Below, in pieces: positions 51,483-60,160 of a DNA stretch of 64,000 bases (the stretch's first letter is position 1; every line of letters starts with the position of its first letter). The stretch comes from Pseudarthrobacter albicanus. Its GTDB lineage: Bacteria; Actinomycetota; Actinomycetes; Actinomycetales; Micrococcaceae. The stretch covers positions 1-64,000 of the forward strand of contig NZ_JAGPOT010000014.1 of NCBI RefSeq assembly GCF_018224015.1, given 5' to 3'. The translations under genes and the position numbers were made by a program. The notes under the pieces were generated by a model. The model made no database searches, was not told where the DNA came from, and saw only the letters and a program-made list of their open reading frames with translations.

Positions 51483-52964
51483 ATGCCCGTCACCCCTGAC
51501 GAAGAAAAAGCCCTGCTGGCCTCTGTTCCGACCGGCCTGCTGATCAACGGCCATTGGCGTCCGGCCGCGTCCGGGAAGACCTTCGACATCGAGGACCCGG
51601 CGACGGGCAAGGTGCTGCTGAGCATCGCCGACGCCGGCCCCGAGGACGGCGCCGCTGCCCTGGACGCCGCCGCCGCAGCACAGGAGTCCTGGGCGAAAGT
51701 CCCGGCCCGTGAGCGCGGCGAGATCCTGCGCCGGGCCTTCGAGCTGGTGACCGAGCGCGCCGAGGACTTCGCCCTGCTGATGACCCTGGAGATGGGCAAG
51801 CCGCTGGCCGAGGCCCGCGGCGAGGTCACCTACGGGGCGGAGTTCCTGCGCTGGTTCTCCGAGGAAGCCGTCCGCGCGTTCGGACGCTACTCCGTCTCCC
51901 CCGACGGGAAGTCCCGGCTGCTGGTGACCAAGAAGCCGGTGGGCCCCTGCCTGCTGATCACGCCGTGGAACTTCCCCCTGGCGATGGCCACCCGCAAAAT
52001 CGCCCCGGCGGTCGCCGCCGGCTGCACGATGGTGCTCAAGTCCGCGAACCTGACCCCGCTGACCTCACAGCTGTTCGCCGCCGTCATGATGGAAGCCGGC
52101 CTGCCCGCCGGCGTCCTGAACCTGATCCCCACGTCCACCGCCGGTGCCACGACGGGTCCGCTGATCAAGGACTCCCGGCTCCGGAAGCTGTCCTTCACCG
52201 GTTCCACCGAGGTCGGCCGCCGGCTGCTCGCGGATGCCTCTGAGACCGTGCTGCGGACCTCGATGGAGCTGGGTGGGAACGCCCCGTTCGTCGTGTTCGA
52301 AGACGCCGACGTCGATGCCGCCGTCGCCGGGGCAATGCTGGCGAAGCTGCGGAACATGGGCGAGGCCTGCACCGCGGCCAACCGGTTCATCGTCCACGAG
52401 TCCGTCGCCGACGAGTTCGCGGAGAAGTTCGCAGCGAAGATGGCCGGCATGACCACAGCCCGCGGCACCGAGGCCGACTCCAAGGTAGGGCCGCTGATCG
52501 ATGCGAAGAGCCGGGACAAAGTCCACGAGCTCGTCACCGACGCCGTGGCCTCCGGCGCTACGGCCGTGACCGGCGGCTCCGCCGTCGAAGGCCCGGGCTA
52601 CTTCTACCAGCCGACCCTCCTCAAGGGCGTCACCGAGGGCACCCGGATCCTGTCAGAGGAAATCTTCGGCCCCGTGGCCCCGATCATCACCTTCGACACC
52701 GAGGATGAGGCCGTCAGGCTCGCGAACAACACCGAATACGGCCTGGTCGCCTACGTCTTCACGAAGGACCTGAACCGGGGGATCCGGATGGGCGAACGCC
52801 TCGAGACCGGCATGCTGGGCCTGAACGCCGGTGTGGTCTCGAACGCGGCCGCTCCGTTCGGCGGGGTCAAGCAGTCCGGTCTGGGCCGCGAAGGCGGCCT
52901 GGAGGGCATCGAGGAATACCTCTACACCCAGTACATCGGCATCAACAACCCCTACGCCGGCTAA
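51483..52964 (+). CDS. Succinate-semialdehyde dehydrogenase type aldehyde dehydrogenase
   Basis: A 493-residue dehydrogenase. Motifs: LLITPWNFPLAMATRKIAPA, LSFTGSTEVGRRLLADASET, SMELGGNAPFVVFEDADVDA with the catalytic Glu, MGEACTAANRFIVHE with the catalytic Cys, and NAAAPFGGVKQSGLGREGG. The spacing fits NAD(P)-dependent succinate-semialdehyde/glutarate-semialdehyde dehydrogenases. It would turn a semialdehyde into succinate or glutarate, the exit to central metabolism. It lies 50 bases after the TPP enzyme with a weak ribosome site. Confidence 0.9.
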   Translation: MPVTPDEEKALLASVPTGLLINGHWRPAASGKTFDIEDPATGKVLLSIADAGPEDGAAALDAAAAAQESWAKVPARERGEILRRAFELVTERAEDFALLMTLEMGKPLAEARGEVTYGAEFLRWFSEEAVRAFGRYSVSPDGKSRLLVTKKPVGPCLLITPWNFPLAMATRKIAPAVAAGCTMVLKSANLTPLTSQLFAAVMMEAGLPAGVLNLIPTSTAGATTGPLIKDSRLRKLSFTGSTEVGRRLLADASETVLRTSMELGGNAPFVVFEDADVDAAVAGAMLAKLRNMGEACTAANRFIVHESVADEFAEKFAAKMAGMTTARGTEADSKVGPLIDAKSRDKVHELVTDAVASGATAVTGGSAVEGPGYFYQPTLLKGVTEGTRILSEEIFGPVAPIITFDTEDEAVRLANNTEYGLVAYVFTKDLNRGIRMGERLETGMLGLNAGVVSNAAAPFGGVKQSGLGREGGLEGIEEYLYTQYIGINNPYAG

Positions 52965-53011
52965 CTCCCCCGGGACCAGGACACGTTCCGACATTGAAAG
53001 TAGGTCAACGA

Positions 53012-53239
53012 ATGACAACAGCACAAGCACCACTCGTTCTTGAGGTGATGACCGACGGGCCGGGGCAGCTTGACGCCCAACTCAATGCGGCGGTCGATGA
53101 AGCCCTTGAGATGGCCCTAGAAGGCAAACAATTCGGGATTCTCGTTACCCGGCACGATGACACAAAATTCACGGTTACCGTGAGCCACGAAGTGCCCTTC
53201 GGACAAACGATCGAGCGATCAGCCGGACCTTCGATCTAA
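53012..53239 (+). CDS. Small unknown protein, 75 residues
   Basis: The start MTTAQAPLVLEVMTDGPGQL lies 47 bases after the dehydrogenase stop. The rest is VDEALEMALEGKQFGILVTR, HDDTKFTVTVSHEVPFGQTI, ERSAGPSI. The pattern helix, strand, strand ending in VPFG looks like a small alpha-beta protein. No family name can be given. It is probably the last gene of the LysR-controlled operon. Confidence 0.65.
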   Translation: MTTAQAPLVLEVMTDGPGQLDAQLNAAVDEALEMALEGKQFGILVTRHDDTKFTVTVSHEVPFGQTIERSAGPSI

Positions 53240-53453
53240 GCATCATTTCCCTCAGCGGACGCAGCCATCTTCCCGTCCGCTTCCAGGACACTGACAACGA
53301 TGGCGCGGCCCGTCGCCTTCAGCGATGACGGGCACTATGCCACCCTGCTTCGCCCGATGACCACGGCTTTATCGTTCGAGTCCGCCGCGTTCCAGCACCC
53401 GGCACTGGCGTGTTGGCCAGCCCTGCCGTCTGGGCGCCCATTCAGGCTGCTTA

Positions 53454-53491
53454 ACGGGGACCCGCCAGTGTGTGGAGGGACCCCGTTTTTT
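53454..53491 (+). terminator. Rho-independent terminator between convergent operons
   Basis: ACGGGG at 53454-53459 pairs with CCCCGT at 53481-53486 and is followed by a T-run (GTTTTTTA). It lies between the plus-strand operon ending at 53239 and the minus-strand operon ending at 53509, and orientation fits the former. Confidence 0.75.
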
Positions 53492-53508
53492 AGCACGCCG
53501 GGGCAGCA

Positions 53509-54624
53509 CTATTTGAGGGTGTATTTGATCAGGGCGTGCTTGTCGATCAGGTCCCAGTCCAGGTCGACACCGAGTCCTGGTTTGTCTGATGCCCGCACAT
53601 CTCCGGCAGAATCAATGCGGATGGGGTCCAATGCGGCGAATTCCATCGGCTTTTGCGGCATGGCCTGCTCGAAGTACCGGCAGTTCGGGAACGCGAGCAT
53701 CAGGTGCAGATTGGCTGCCTGTGAGAGGGTATAGCCCCAGGACTGCAATTCGACATTCATCGAATGAGCCCGAGCGGCTGACATGATGTGCCGGGTTCCG
53801 GTGATGCCACCGGCGAGTGTTGCATCAACCCGTGCGTGGTCCCAGCTCCCCATGGACATCCCGGTCTGAATCAGGCCAAGGGTCACCAGTTCGTTGCCAG
53901 CGGGAATGATTTCGATGTCCAGCTTGCTGCGCAGCCAGCGATACCCTTCCAGGTCGCTGTCCGGCAAGGGTGCCTCGAACCAGGTGTATCCGAGTTCTTG
54001 GAGCCGGCGTCCGACGCGCAGGGCGTCGTGCCTGTTGTAGCGTCCTTCCACGTCCAGCATCCAGGTGATATCCAGCCCGCCGAATTTTTCCGCGACGGCG
54101 TTGACGAGCTCCAGGTCCTTGTCCGGGTAGCACCAGGTGTGGAACTTGATTGCTTGGTACCCCTCGTCGAGGTACTGGGCAACCATGGTCAGGTATTCCT
54201 CGATGGTGTCGAAGAAGGGGGTGCTGGCATACGCCGGGATCGTATCCCGGTGTCCCCCCAGGAGCTGGTAGAGGGGGACATCGAATGCTTTTCCGGCCAA
54301 ATCCCACAAGGCGATGTCCAGCGGTGCCAGCGAGAGCGGCAACATGGATGCGCACCTGTTGGACATCAGCCCGTGGAGTCGTTCCCGGTTCAGGGCGTTT
54401 TGACCGATGAGGACGCTTCCCACGTGTTCGATGGCCTTGCCCAAGGCCGTATCGACGCCACCTTCGGTCCATGAGATGGCCCCGCCGACGCCGAACGTAT
54501 CGCCGGCGTTTATTCGCACCACGGTGTTGGTGATCTGCAGCTCGTCGTAGTGTGCCGAGGTCCGGTACCGTGCTTCGGGGTTTGTCAGGACGAACACGTC
54601 GACGGAGTCGATCGTGCTAGTCAT
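53509..54624 (-). CDS. Enolase-superfamily enzyme, mandelate racemase-like (first)
   Basis: A 371-residue protein with the MR/MLE capping domain and barrel. Second-strand lysine region: GYQAIKFHTWCYPDKDLELV. Metal ligands: Asp in TWMLDVEGRYN, Glu in TWFEAPLPDSDLEGY and Glu in IIPAGNELVTLG. The Asp partner of the usual His-Asp dyad is in RVDATLAGGITG, but the expected His motif reads NVELQSWGYTL, so a catalytic His seems replaced. It overlaps the second enolase-type gene by four bases. Reaction is probably dehydration, epimerisation or lactone chemistry on an acid; substrate unknown. Confidence 0.88.
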   Translation of the reverse strand: MTSTIDSVDVFVLTNPEARYRTSAHYDELQITNTVVRINAGDTFGVGGAISWTEGGVDTALGKAIEHVGSVLIGQNALNRERLHGLMSNRCASMLPLSLAPLDIALWDLAGKAFDVPLYQLLGGHRDTIPAYASTPFFDTIEEYLTMVAQYLDEGYQAIKFHTWCYPDKDLELVNAVAEKFGGLDITWMLDVEGRYNRHDALRVGRRLQELGYTWFEAPLPDSDLEGYRWLRSKLDIEIIPAGNELVTLGLIQTGMSMGSWDHARVDATLAGGITGTRHIMSAARAHSMNVELQSWGYTLSQAANLHLMLAFPNCRYFEQAMPQKPMEFAALDPIRIDSAGDVRASDKPGLGVDLDWDLIDKHALIKYTLK

Positions 54625-55760
54625 GGCCTGGCTCCTAACGTCATCTCAACGCGGTACTTGGCAATGAGGTCTTCGTCCAGCTCGATGCCCAGGCCCGGCG
54701 TGTCCGGCACGGTGACTTTGCCGTTGGTCAGGACGATGGGATTGGTGACCAGGTCAAGGGAGAGCGGGCTGGTGCTTTGTGAGAATTCAATGAGTTCACC
54801 GTCCCGGATGCTGGCCAGGAACTGCACCGTAGCTGCCATGAGGATGCCGGTGCTGAATCCGTGCGGGACGAGTTGTGTGCTGTAGCGTGTGGCGACGTCG
54901 TGGATCTTTCGAATCTCGCTGATGCCGCCGCACCGGGTGATGTCCGGCTGGATGATGTCCGGTCGTGACTCGCGGATGAATTCGGTGAATTCGGCCACGG
55001 TGGACAGTCCTTCACCCCCGGAGATCCTGCTCTCCGATGATTCCGCCAGGCGCCGGAGCCCGAGGTGGTCATCGCTGGGGAGTGGTTCTTCGATCCAGTT
55101 GAGGTTAAACTCGCCCATCTGGTCGCATTGGGTTTTGGCGTAGCGGTAGTTCTTCCACCGGTAGACCAGGTCGATGGCAAGGTCGATGTTGTCACCTGCC
55201 GTATCCCGGACGACCTGCAGGACCTCGTGGTCATGGCTTGGATCGTTGCCAAACAGGCCTCCGCCCAACTTCAGGCTGGAGAACCCAGTCTCCAGCAGTC
55301 CCTCGACCAGAGATGCGTTGTCGGCGGGGTTGTCCCTGGGAATGAAGGTCCCGTAGGCGGCTATCTCGTCGCGGACCTTGCCGCCGAGCAGCGTGTGGAT
55401 CGGCACGCCGTAGTGCTGTGATGCTATGTCCCACAGGGCTATGTCGATGGCGCTGATGGCATGAATGGCCGCGCCACGCCGCCCCATGTAGGAGGACTCG
55501 TCATACATTTTGTTCCACAGCCGGTCAATGTCGAGGGGGTTTTCCCCCAGCAGGACTTCCCGTAGTCCTCGACTTGTGGAATGAGAGGAAGGCGTCTCGA
55601 TCAAGGCTTTGAGAACGGCCGGGGCGCTATCGGATTCACCGATGCCGATCAGGCCGGTATCGGTGTGGACCTTTACCAGGAAGGCGTCCTCGCCCCACTC
55701 GCACCGTTCACCGAAGGAAGGGATCCGAAGCCAGATCGCTTCGACGTCAATAATTTTCAT
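54621..55760 (-). CDS. Enolase-superfamily enzyme, mandelate racemase-like (second)
   Basis: Starting at MKIIDVEAIWLRIPSFGERC (55760) gives 379 residues; the longer frame reaches into the BCCT gene. Visible are GFSSLKLGGGLFGNDPSHDH, metal ligands in NIDLAIDLVYRWKNY (Asp), NWIEEPLPSDDHLGLRR (Glu) and RISGGEGLSTVAEF (Glu), then IIQPDITRCGGISEIRKIHD and QLVPHGFSTGI. This gives an intact Asp-His dyad of the acid-sugar dehydratase/MR type. It begins two bases after the BCCT stop and overlaps the first enolase gene, so the pair act in one pathway. Confidence 0.9.
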   Translation of the reverse strand: MKIIDVEAIWLRIPSFGERCEWGEDAFLVKVHTDTGLIGIGESDSAPAVLKALIETPSSHSTSRGLREVLLGENPLDIDRLWNKMYDESSYMGRRGAAIHAISAIDIALWDIASQHYGVPIHTLLGGKVRDEIAAYGTFIPRDNPADNASLVEGLLETGFSSLKLGGGLFGNDPSHDHEVLQVVRDTAGDNIDLAIDLVYRWKNYRYAKTQCDQMGEFNLNWIEEPLPSDDHLGLRRLAESSESRISGGEGLSTVAEFTEFIRESRPDIIQPDITRCGGISEIRKIHDVATRYSTQLVPHGFSTGILMAATVQFLASIRDGELIEFSQSTSPLSLDLVTNPIVLTNGKVTVPDTPGLGIELDEDLIAKYRVEMTLGARP

Positions 55761-55762
55761 GG

Positions 55763-57391
55763 TCAGCGGGTGCCTTCCGAGGGTGCTGGCTCTGCTGCGT
55801 GTTCCGGCTTCGTCGGGAGGATGAGGCCGGTTTTCGTGTCGATGCGGTCCGAATCCTGTCTCAACCACCGGATGAGGCCCCAGATTTGGGTGACCAGCAG
55901 GAAGAGGAACGGGATGGCTGTCAGGGTCAGCCCCGTTTTCAACGTGCCCAGGTTGGCGTTGATGGCAAGCATTGCCATCGGCACCGCCGCCAGCATAATG
56001 ACCCAGAACAGTCGAAGGCTTCGTGACGGGTCCGTGCCGTTGGGGAGATTCTGGGTGCTGACGGCTGCCACCGTGTAGGACGTCGCATCCATGTGCGAGG
56101 CCAAAAAGACCAGCATGATCAGGAAGTACACGACGGAAAAGACGGTGCCAAAGGGCAAGGTGTTGAGCAGTTGGGCCACGGCGTTGTCCCCGCCGCTATC
56201 GGTCAGTACCTGTGGGGCGTTCACGGTTCCGTGGTTCATCTGGTTCATGGCGTAGCTGGAAAGAATGCCGAAGAAGAACATGATGCCGGCGGATCCGCCA
56301 ACGATCAGTCCGATAACGGTCTGCCGGATGGTTCGTCCCTTGGAAACGCGGGTGATGAAGATGGCGACGCCGGGCAGGTAGGAAATCCAGTAGAGCCAAT
56401 AGAAGACAGTCCAGTCGCGCGAGAAAGAGCTCCCGCCGTTGGGGTCCGTGAACAGGCTCATGTGGAGGAAGTTCTGGGCCTCCAGGCCGGCCGCATTAAC
56501 GACGTTGGCCACGATGAATTCAGACGGACCGATCAGGAACACCACGGCGGCAAAGACGAACGCCGCCAGGACGGCCGTTTTGGCGAGCTTCTGCAATCCT
56601 TTGTCGATGCCAATGAAGGAGCTGAGTCCGAAGACTACGGTGGATAGGGTGAGGATGATGGCCTTGAGCCAAAAAGCGTTTTGGATGCCCATCAGTCCTG
56701 CCACACCGGCAGAGACGGTGTTGACCGTGACCGTGACCGTCAGGATCAGCCCGCCGAACGTGCCGAACAGGAACAAAAGATCGATGACGCGTCCGCCAAT
56801 GCCGGCAGCTTTCACCTTCGGGATTACTGCTTCGACGTTTCCGGCGTAGCTGAGCCGTTTGCCCTTCCGAACGTGGATGTAATAGGCCATCGAGATTCCG
56901 GCGACCACATACATTGCCCACGGGATGGGACCCCAATGGAAGAAGGCATACGACATGCTGACGTCCAGGGCTTCCCGGGACTCAGGCGTGATATTGAGTC
57001 CGGGCGTTTGATAGTAATAAGCCCATTCCATGAAAGCCCAGTACATTGTGGCGGATCCGAGGCCGGCGGAAATGAACATGAACAGCCAGCTGGAAGTGGA
57101 ATAGGCCGGCTTGCCTTCACCGAGTTTGATGCGCCCGAACTTGGATACGGCGAGCAGGACAGCTAAGAGGAAGCAGCCCAGCCCCAGTACCTGCACAGGG
57201 GCCCCGAAGATGCGCGTGGACCCGTCGAAGAGGATATTTGCAGAGGCTTGGGCCTCGTTGGGCCACAGCAGCAGGGCTGCCACGACTATGCCCACAACGA
57301 TCACGGCCCCGACGACGAGCACCCTGTCAACCGTGGGTCTGTGCTTTTGGTTCTTGCTTGGCGCCTCAACGGCAGCCTGGGTTTCAATCAC
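55763..57391 (-). CDS. BCCT-family (betaine/carnitine/choline) transporter
   Basis: A 542-residue membrane protein with about 12 hydrophobic segments. BCCT features: PVQVLGLGCFLLAVLLAVSK, GKPAYSTSSWLFMFISAGLG, TMYWAFMEWAYYYQTPGLNI with the aromatic substrate cage, and WTVFYWLYWISYLPGVAIFI. The family takes up quaternary ammonium compounds or related amino acids with sodium or protons. It lies between the GntR regulator and two enolase-type enzymes in one minus-strand operon. The substrate is therefore more likely a nutrient such as a betaine or hydroxy-acid amine than an osmolyte. Confidence 0.92.
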   Translation of the reverse strand: MIETQAAVEAPSKNQKHRPTVDRVLVVGAVIVVGIVVAALLLWPNEAQASANILFDGSTRIFGAPVQVLGLGCFLLAVLLAVSKFGRIKLGEGKPAYSTSSWLFMFISAGLGSATMYWAFMEWAYYYQTPGLNITPESREALDVSMSYAFFHWGPIPWAMYVVAGISMAYYIHVRKGKRLSYAGNVEAVIPKVKAAGIGGRVIDLLFLFGTFGGLILTVTVTVNTVSAGVAGLMGIQNAFWLKAIILTLSTVVFGLSSFIGIDKGLQKLAKTAVLAAFVFAAVVFLIGPSEFIVANVVNAAGLEAQNFLHMSLFTDPNGGSSFSRDWTVFYWLYWISYLPGVAIFITRVSKGRTIRQTVIGLIVGGSAGIMFFFGILSSYAMNQMNHGTVNAPQVLTDSGGDNAVAQLLNTLPFGTVFSVVYFLIMLVFLASHMDATSYTVAAVSTQNLPNGTDPSRSLRLFWVIMLAAVPMAMLAINANLGTLKTGLTLTAIPFLFLLVTQIWGLIRWLRQDSDRIDTKTGLILPTKPEHAAEPAPSEGTR

Positions 57392-57432
57392 GATGTCTCC
57401 TTTGGCAGTGATTTGATACGTATGGGGTGTGA

Positions 57433-58092
57433 CTACGCGGATTCATCGAGCAGACCCAGGTGGGGCTCGTTCGTCCCGATGATGTGGGCCGCGATCGCCT
57501 CACGGCTGGCCGCGACGTCTCCGGTCCGGAACACATCCACCAGGCGCTTGTGATCCTCAAGGAATTCCGAGAGCGCGCCGGTCCGTCCGGTTTGCATAGC
57601 GAAGTGCATCCTGATCCGTGGATGGATGGAATCCCAGATGCTTCGCGCGGAATCGGTCGGGCAGCCGTCGACAATGATCGCGTGGAACCGCATGTCAGCT
57701 TCGTTGAACGCGTTGATGTCCTTGTTGTAGATCGCCCGCTCCATTTCAACGAGAACACGTCCGAAGTCTTCAAACGTGTCCGCATCAAAAAGGGCAAGGC
57801 CCTCCGCGATGGCAAACTGCTCGATGTGAACACGAAGCGGCAACAGCAGCCCCTCAACTTCCGTTCTCGAAATCGAAGCGACTTCCGAACCCTTATACGG
57901 AGTGGAAATGATGAGACCCTGCAGCTCCAGGACCAACATCGTTTCCCGCACCACCGCCCGGCTCACCCCGTACTCATCGGCAAGATCCTGTTCGACGACG
58001 CGAGAGTGAGGAGAAAGATCGCCAGCCAGGATCTTGCGCCGAAGCTCCGTCGCGAGACGGTCCTTCATCGAGATTCTCTCCAACTTGCCCAT
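57433..58092 (-). CDS. GntR-family regulator, FadR (FCD) type
   Basis: A 219-residue protein. N-terminal winged helix: ISMKDRLATELRRKILAGDL and DLADEYGVSRAVVRETMLVL. The C-terminal all-helical FCD domain has NEADMRFHAIIVDGC with a metal-binding His, and ends AAHIIGTNEPHLGLL. It is the first gene of the operon with the BCCT transporter and the enolase pair, with a 14-bp perfect palindrome 29 bases before its start, so it likely represses the whole operon and itself until an acid ligand binds. Confidence 0.92.
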   Translation of the reverse strand: MGKLERISMKDRLATELRRKILAGDLSPHSRVVEQDLADEYGVSRAVVRETMLVLELQGLIISTPYKGSEVASISRTEVEGLLLPLRVHIEQFAIAEGLALFDADTFEDFGRVLVEMERAIYNKDINAFNEADMRFHAIIVDGCPTDSARSIWDSIHPRIRMHFAMQTGRTGALSEFLEDHKRLVDVFRTGDVAASREAIAAHIIGTNEPHLGLLDESA

Positions 58093-58121
58093 GTTTCTAC
58101 TCCCTCAAAACACTAACGGTC

Positions 58122-58135
58122 GATTGTCGACAATC
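58122..58135. promoter_or_regulatory. GntR operator, perfect palindrome
   Basis: GATTGTCGACAATC is perfectly self-complementary. TTGTCGACAA-type sites are typical for FadR-subfamily GntR regulators. It sits just upstream of the GntR start and would cover the promoter. Confidence 0.7.
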
Positions 58136-58289
58136 TGACTATAGTGAGTATCCCCACATTTGGACAGCGGCAATCGTCACATCCACAATTCCTGGGGACG
58201 CATGACCTGACGCGGCTCACCGCGGCCGCGTCCGCTGCCGTCACGCACGCCGCTCCACCGAACCGCCGCCGAAGCAACCCGCCGCGACC

Positions 58290-58615
58290 ATACGGGATGG
58301 AGCGGCGCTGGCCTGTTCCGAGATCAGGCCGGTGAACCTCTGCTGCTCGTCTTCGGGCAGGGTGTGGATTCGTCTGCCTGGGATGCGGTCCTGCGGCATT
58401 CAGCGCCCGGCACCGGGTGATCACGTTCGATCATCGGGGAACCGGGGCAAGTGACGAGGGGGAGGAACGCGCGTACAAAACGTGCTCGTTCGCCCGAGCC
58501 GCCTGTGCCGTTCTCGACTCTGCGGGAGTAACGTGTGCGCACGTCTACGGGCACTCGATGGGCGGGCGCGTCGCCCAATGGCTCGCCCTCGATGCCCCCA
58601 CCCCGTTCGGCTCAC
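58290..58615 (+). pseudogene. Alpha/beta hydrolase fragment with frameshift
   Basis: One frame reads TGWSGAGLFRDQAGEPLLLV, FGQGVDSSAWDAVLRHS and ends in a stop near 58420. A shifted frame continues VITFDHRGTGASDEGEERAY and VYGHSMGGRVAQWLALDAP, including the nucleophile elbow GHSMGG. After about 58615 homology stops and the inverted cupin copy begins. The catalytic Asp/His half is missing. Confidence 0.75.
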
Positions 58616-58661
58616 ATTTTAAGACGAGTGACGTCCGCAGACGACTTTGCGGACACGTGCG

Positions 58662-58998
58662 TCACGAACATCGAAGGGAGGCGCTATGCAGGCTTAGCCT
58701 GTGGAACATCGTGTGCACGTGCAGCCTGTGCCAGCTTGGCGGAGCCGAAATCCGAATAGTCCGCTGTCCCTGATTTTCCCCAGACGACCAGTATTTTTAG
58801 CGGCCCGTCGCCGGTATTGCGCAAATCGTGGGTCGTCCCAACACGGGCTAATACCGAATCTCCCGTAGCTACGTCGAAGGTCTCGTCATCGATACGCATG
58901 CGTCCGGCACCTTCGATGACGATATAGATCTCCTCCAGCGGGATGTCATTCTCAGTATGGGCATGCATACCTTCGAATCCGCCCGGGGGGAGTTCCCA
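58662..58998. repeat. Right copy of the inverted cupin duplication
   Basis: This is the near-identical reverse complement of 26868-27203, differing at scattered bases (for example CATACT for CATTCT). It starts with GTCAC and ends at the GGGAGTTCCCA junction with a crotonase remnant. Confidence 0.85.
58684..58968 (-). pseudogene. Truncated copy of the cupin gene
   Basis: The frame from MHAHTENDIPLEEIYIVIEG to HDVPQAKPA is about 97% identical to the last two thirds of the cupin at 26734. The first 55 or so codons and the original start are missing, replaced by unrelated DNA. An internal ATG (MHAH) opens it, but there is no ribosome site. Confidence 0.8.
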
Positions 58999-59003
58999 CG
59001 CCG

Positions 59004-59150
59004 GACTTTGTGGAGGGTATCCGTGCTGCGCTGGTCGATAAAGACAGAAAGCCTAACTGGGGAAGCAGCCAATTCATGGGATTGAGCCATCTGGGAAATT
59101 CTCGATGGCGCACGACGCTAACGCCGCCGTCCCACCTCTCACATCGCTCC
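59004..59150 (+). pseudogene. C-terminal remnant of a crotonase / hydroxyisobutyryl-CoA hydrolase
   Basis: The frame reads DFVEGIRAALVDKDRKPNW and then GSSQFMGLSHLGNS. The DFxEGIRAxLVDKDRxPxW block is the usual C-terminal signature of 3-hydroxyisobutyryl-CoA hydrolase-like crotonases. Only this tail survives, starting exactly where the inverted cupin copy ends. Confidence 0.65.
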
Positions 59151-59251
59151 TGACCAGTTACGGCTGACGAGGGGTACGCAGCTCAGCTGACGTCATCGCA
59201 CTGCTTGGGAAGTCCGCTCGACTACACACACCTAATTAACACGGAGCCACC

Positions 59252-60030
59252 ATGGTTAAGAAACAGCACGTCCGCGTCTACAAGAGCGAGGACAACCTGC
59301 CGAGCGAGGAACAGCTGCCTCACAAGATCACAGTCGTTGCGGCCGACCCGGTAGCCGTGACGGCTGACGTAACCGAAATGGTGATCAACCGCATCATCGA
59401 CAACGCCTCTGTGGCCATTTCATCGCCGATTCGCTCCCCCATTGTGGCTGCCCGCGCCTAGGCCCTCATCCACCTTCGACGGACGGCAAGGGCTACAACG
59501 TGTTCGGCATCGGGGAGCAGATGTCGCCCGAGTGGGCGAATCAAGCAAACGGGGTTGCCGTGCGCGAGCTGGCCTGCTAGGACACATTCCTGGCAGCCGA
59601 GTACTCCCACCCCGGGGACTACATTCCGCCGATCCTCGCTGTGGCGCAGCACATCGGCTCAAGTGGCAAGGAGCTGGTCCGCGATATCACCACCGGCTAC
59701 GAGCTTTAGGCCAACCTGGTGACGGCCGTCTGCCTGCACAGGAACAAGATGACCACGTTGCGCACCTGGGCCCCTCCACCGCGGCCGGCATCCCGGCCCG
59801 ATCCGGCACCCGCAGATATACGGACAGGATGCGCCTCGGCGGGCAGCGGGCACAGCCAGCCCGCGTCGGCGGCCCTGCCAGGAGCTTGGTCCGTGGCAAT
59901 GCCCACATTGTTGACCGGCGGTATCACCGTTCCCACGGCGGCACACCGGCACACCTCCCCTGCTCTGCAAACCGGCACCACAGCGGATGGCAGGAGCACA
60001 CTACGGACAGTCCGAGACTGTAGCGGCGAT
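59252..60030 (+). pseudogene. prpD: 2-methylcitrate dehydratase (PrpD/MmgE) with frameshifts and stops
   Basis: The start codon and first 67 residues are well kept (MVKKQHVRVYKSEDNLPSEE, PVAVTADVTEMVINRIIDNA). The frame then shifts near 59460. Later pieces can be read as GEQMSPEWANQANGVAVREL, then a stop where DY is expected, [20 protein letters not shown], another stop, and HVAHLGPSTAAGIP. The C-terminal half is lost. It was once part of propionate (methylcitrate) catabolism. A few bases before the IS256 element a new start (MMLSRTKVDSW behind GAAAGGAATC) may be the beginning of the next, cut gene. Confidence 0.75.
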
Positions 60031-60160
60031 GGATCCGGCGGACGGGGCCACCGTCTACTTACGCCGCGGCCCCCGGTCACCCCCCGCAATTCGAAAGGAA
60101 TCTCAATGATGTTGTCAAGGACAAAGGTTGATTCCTGGGCCGTCCAGCCGGGACTATCTC

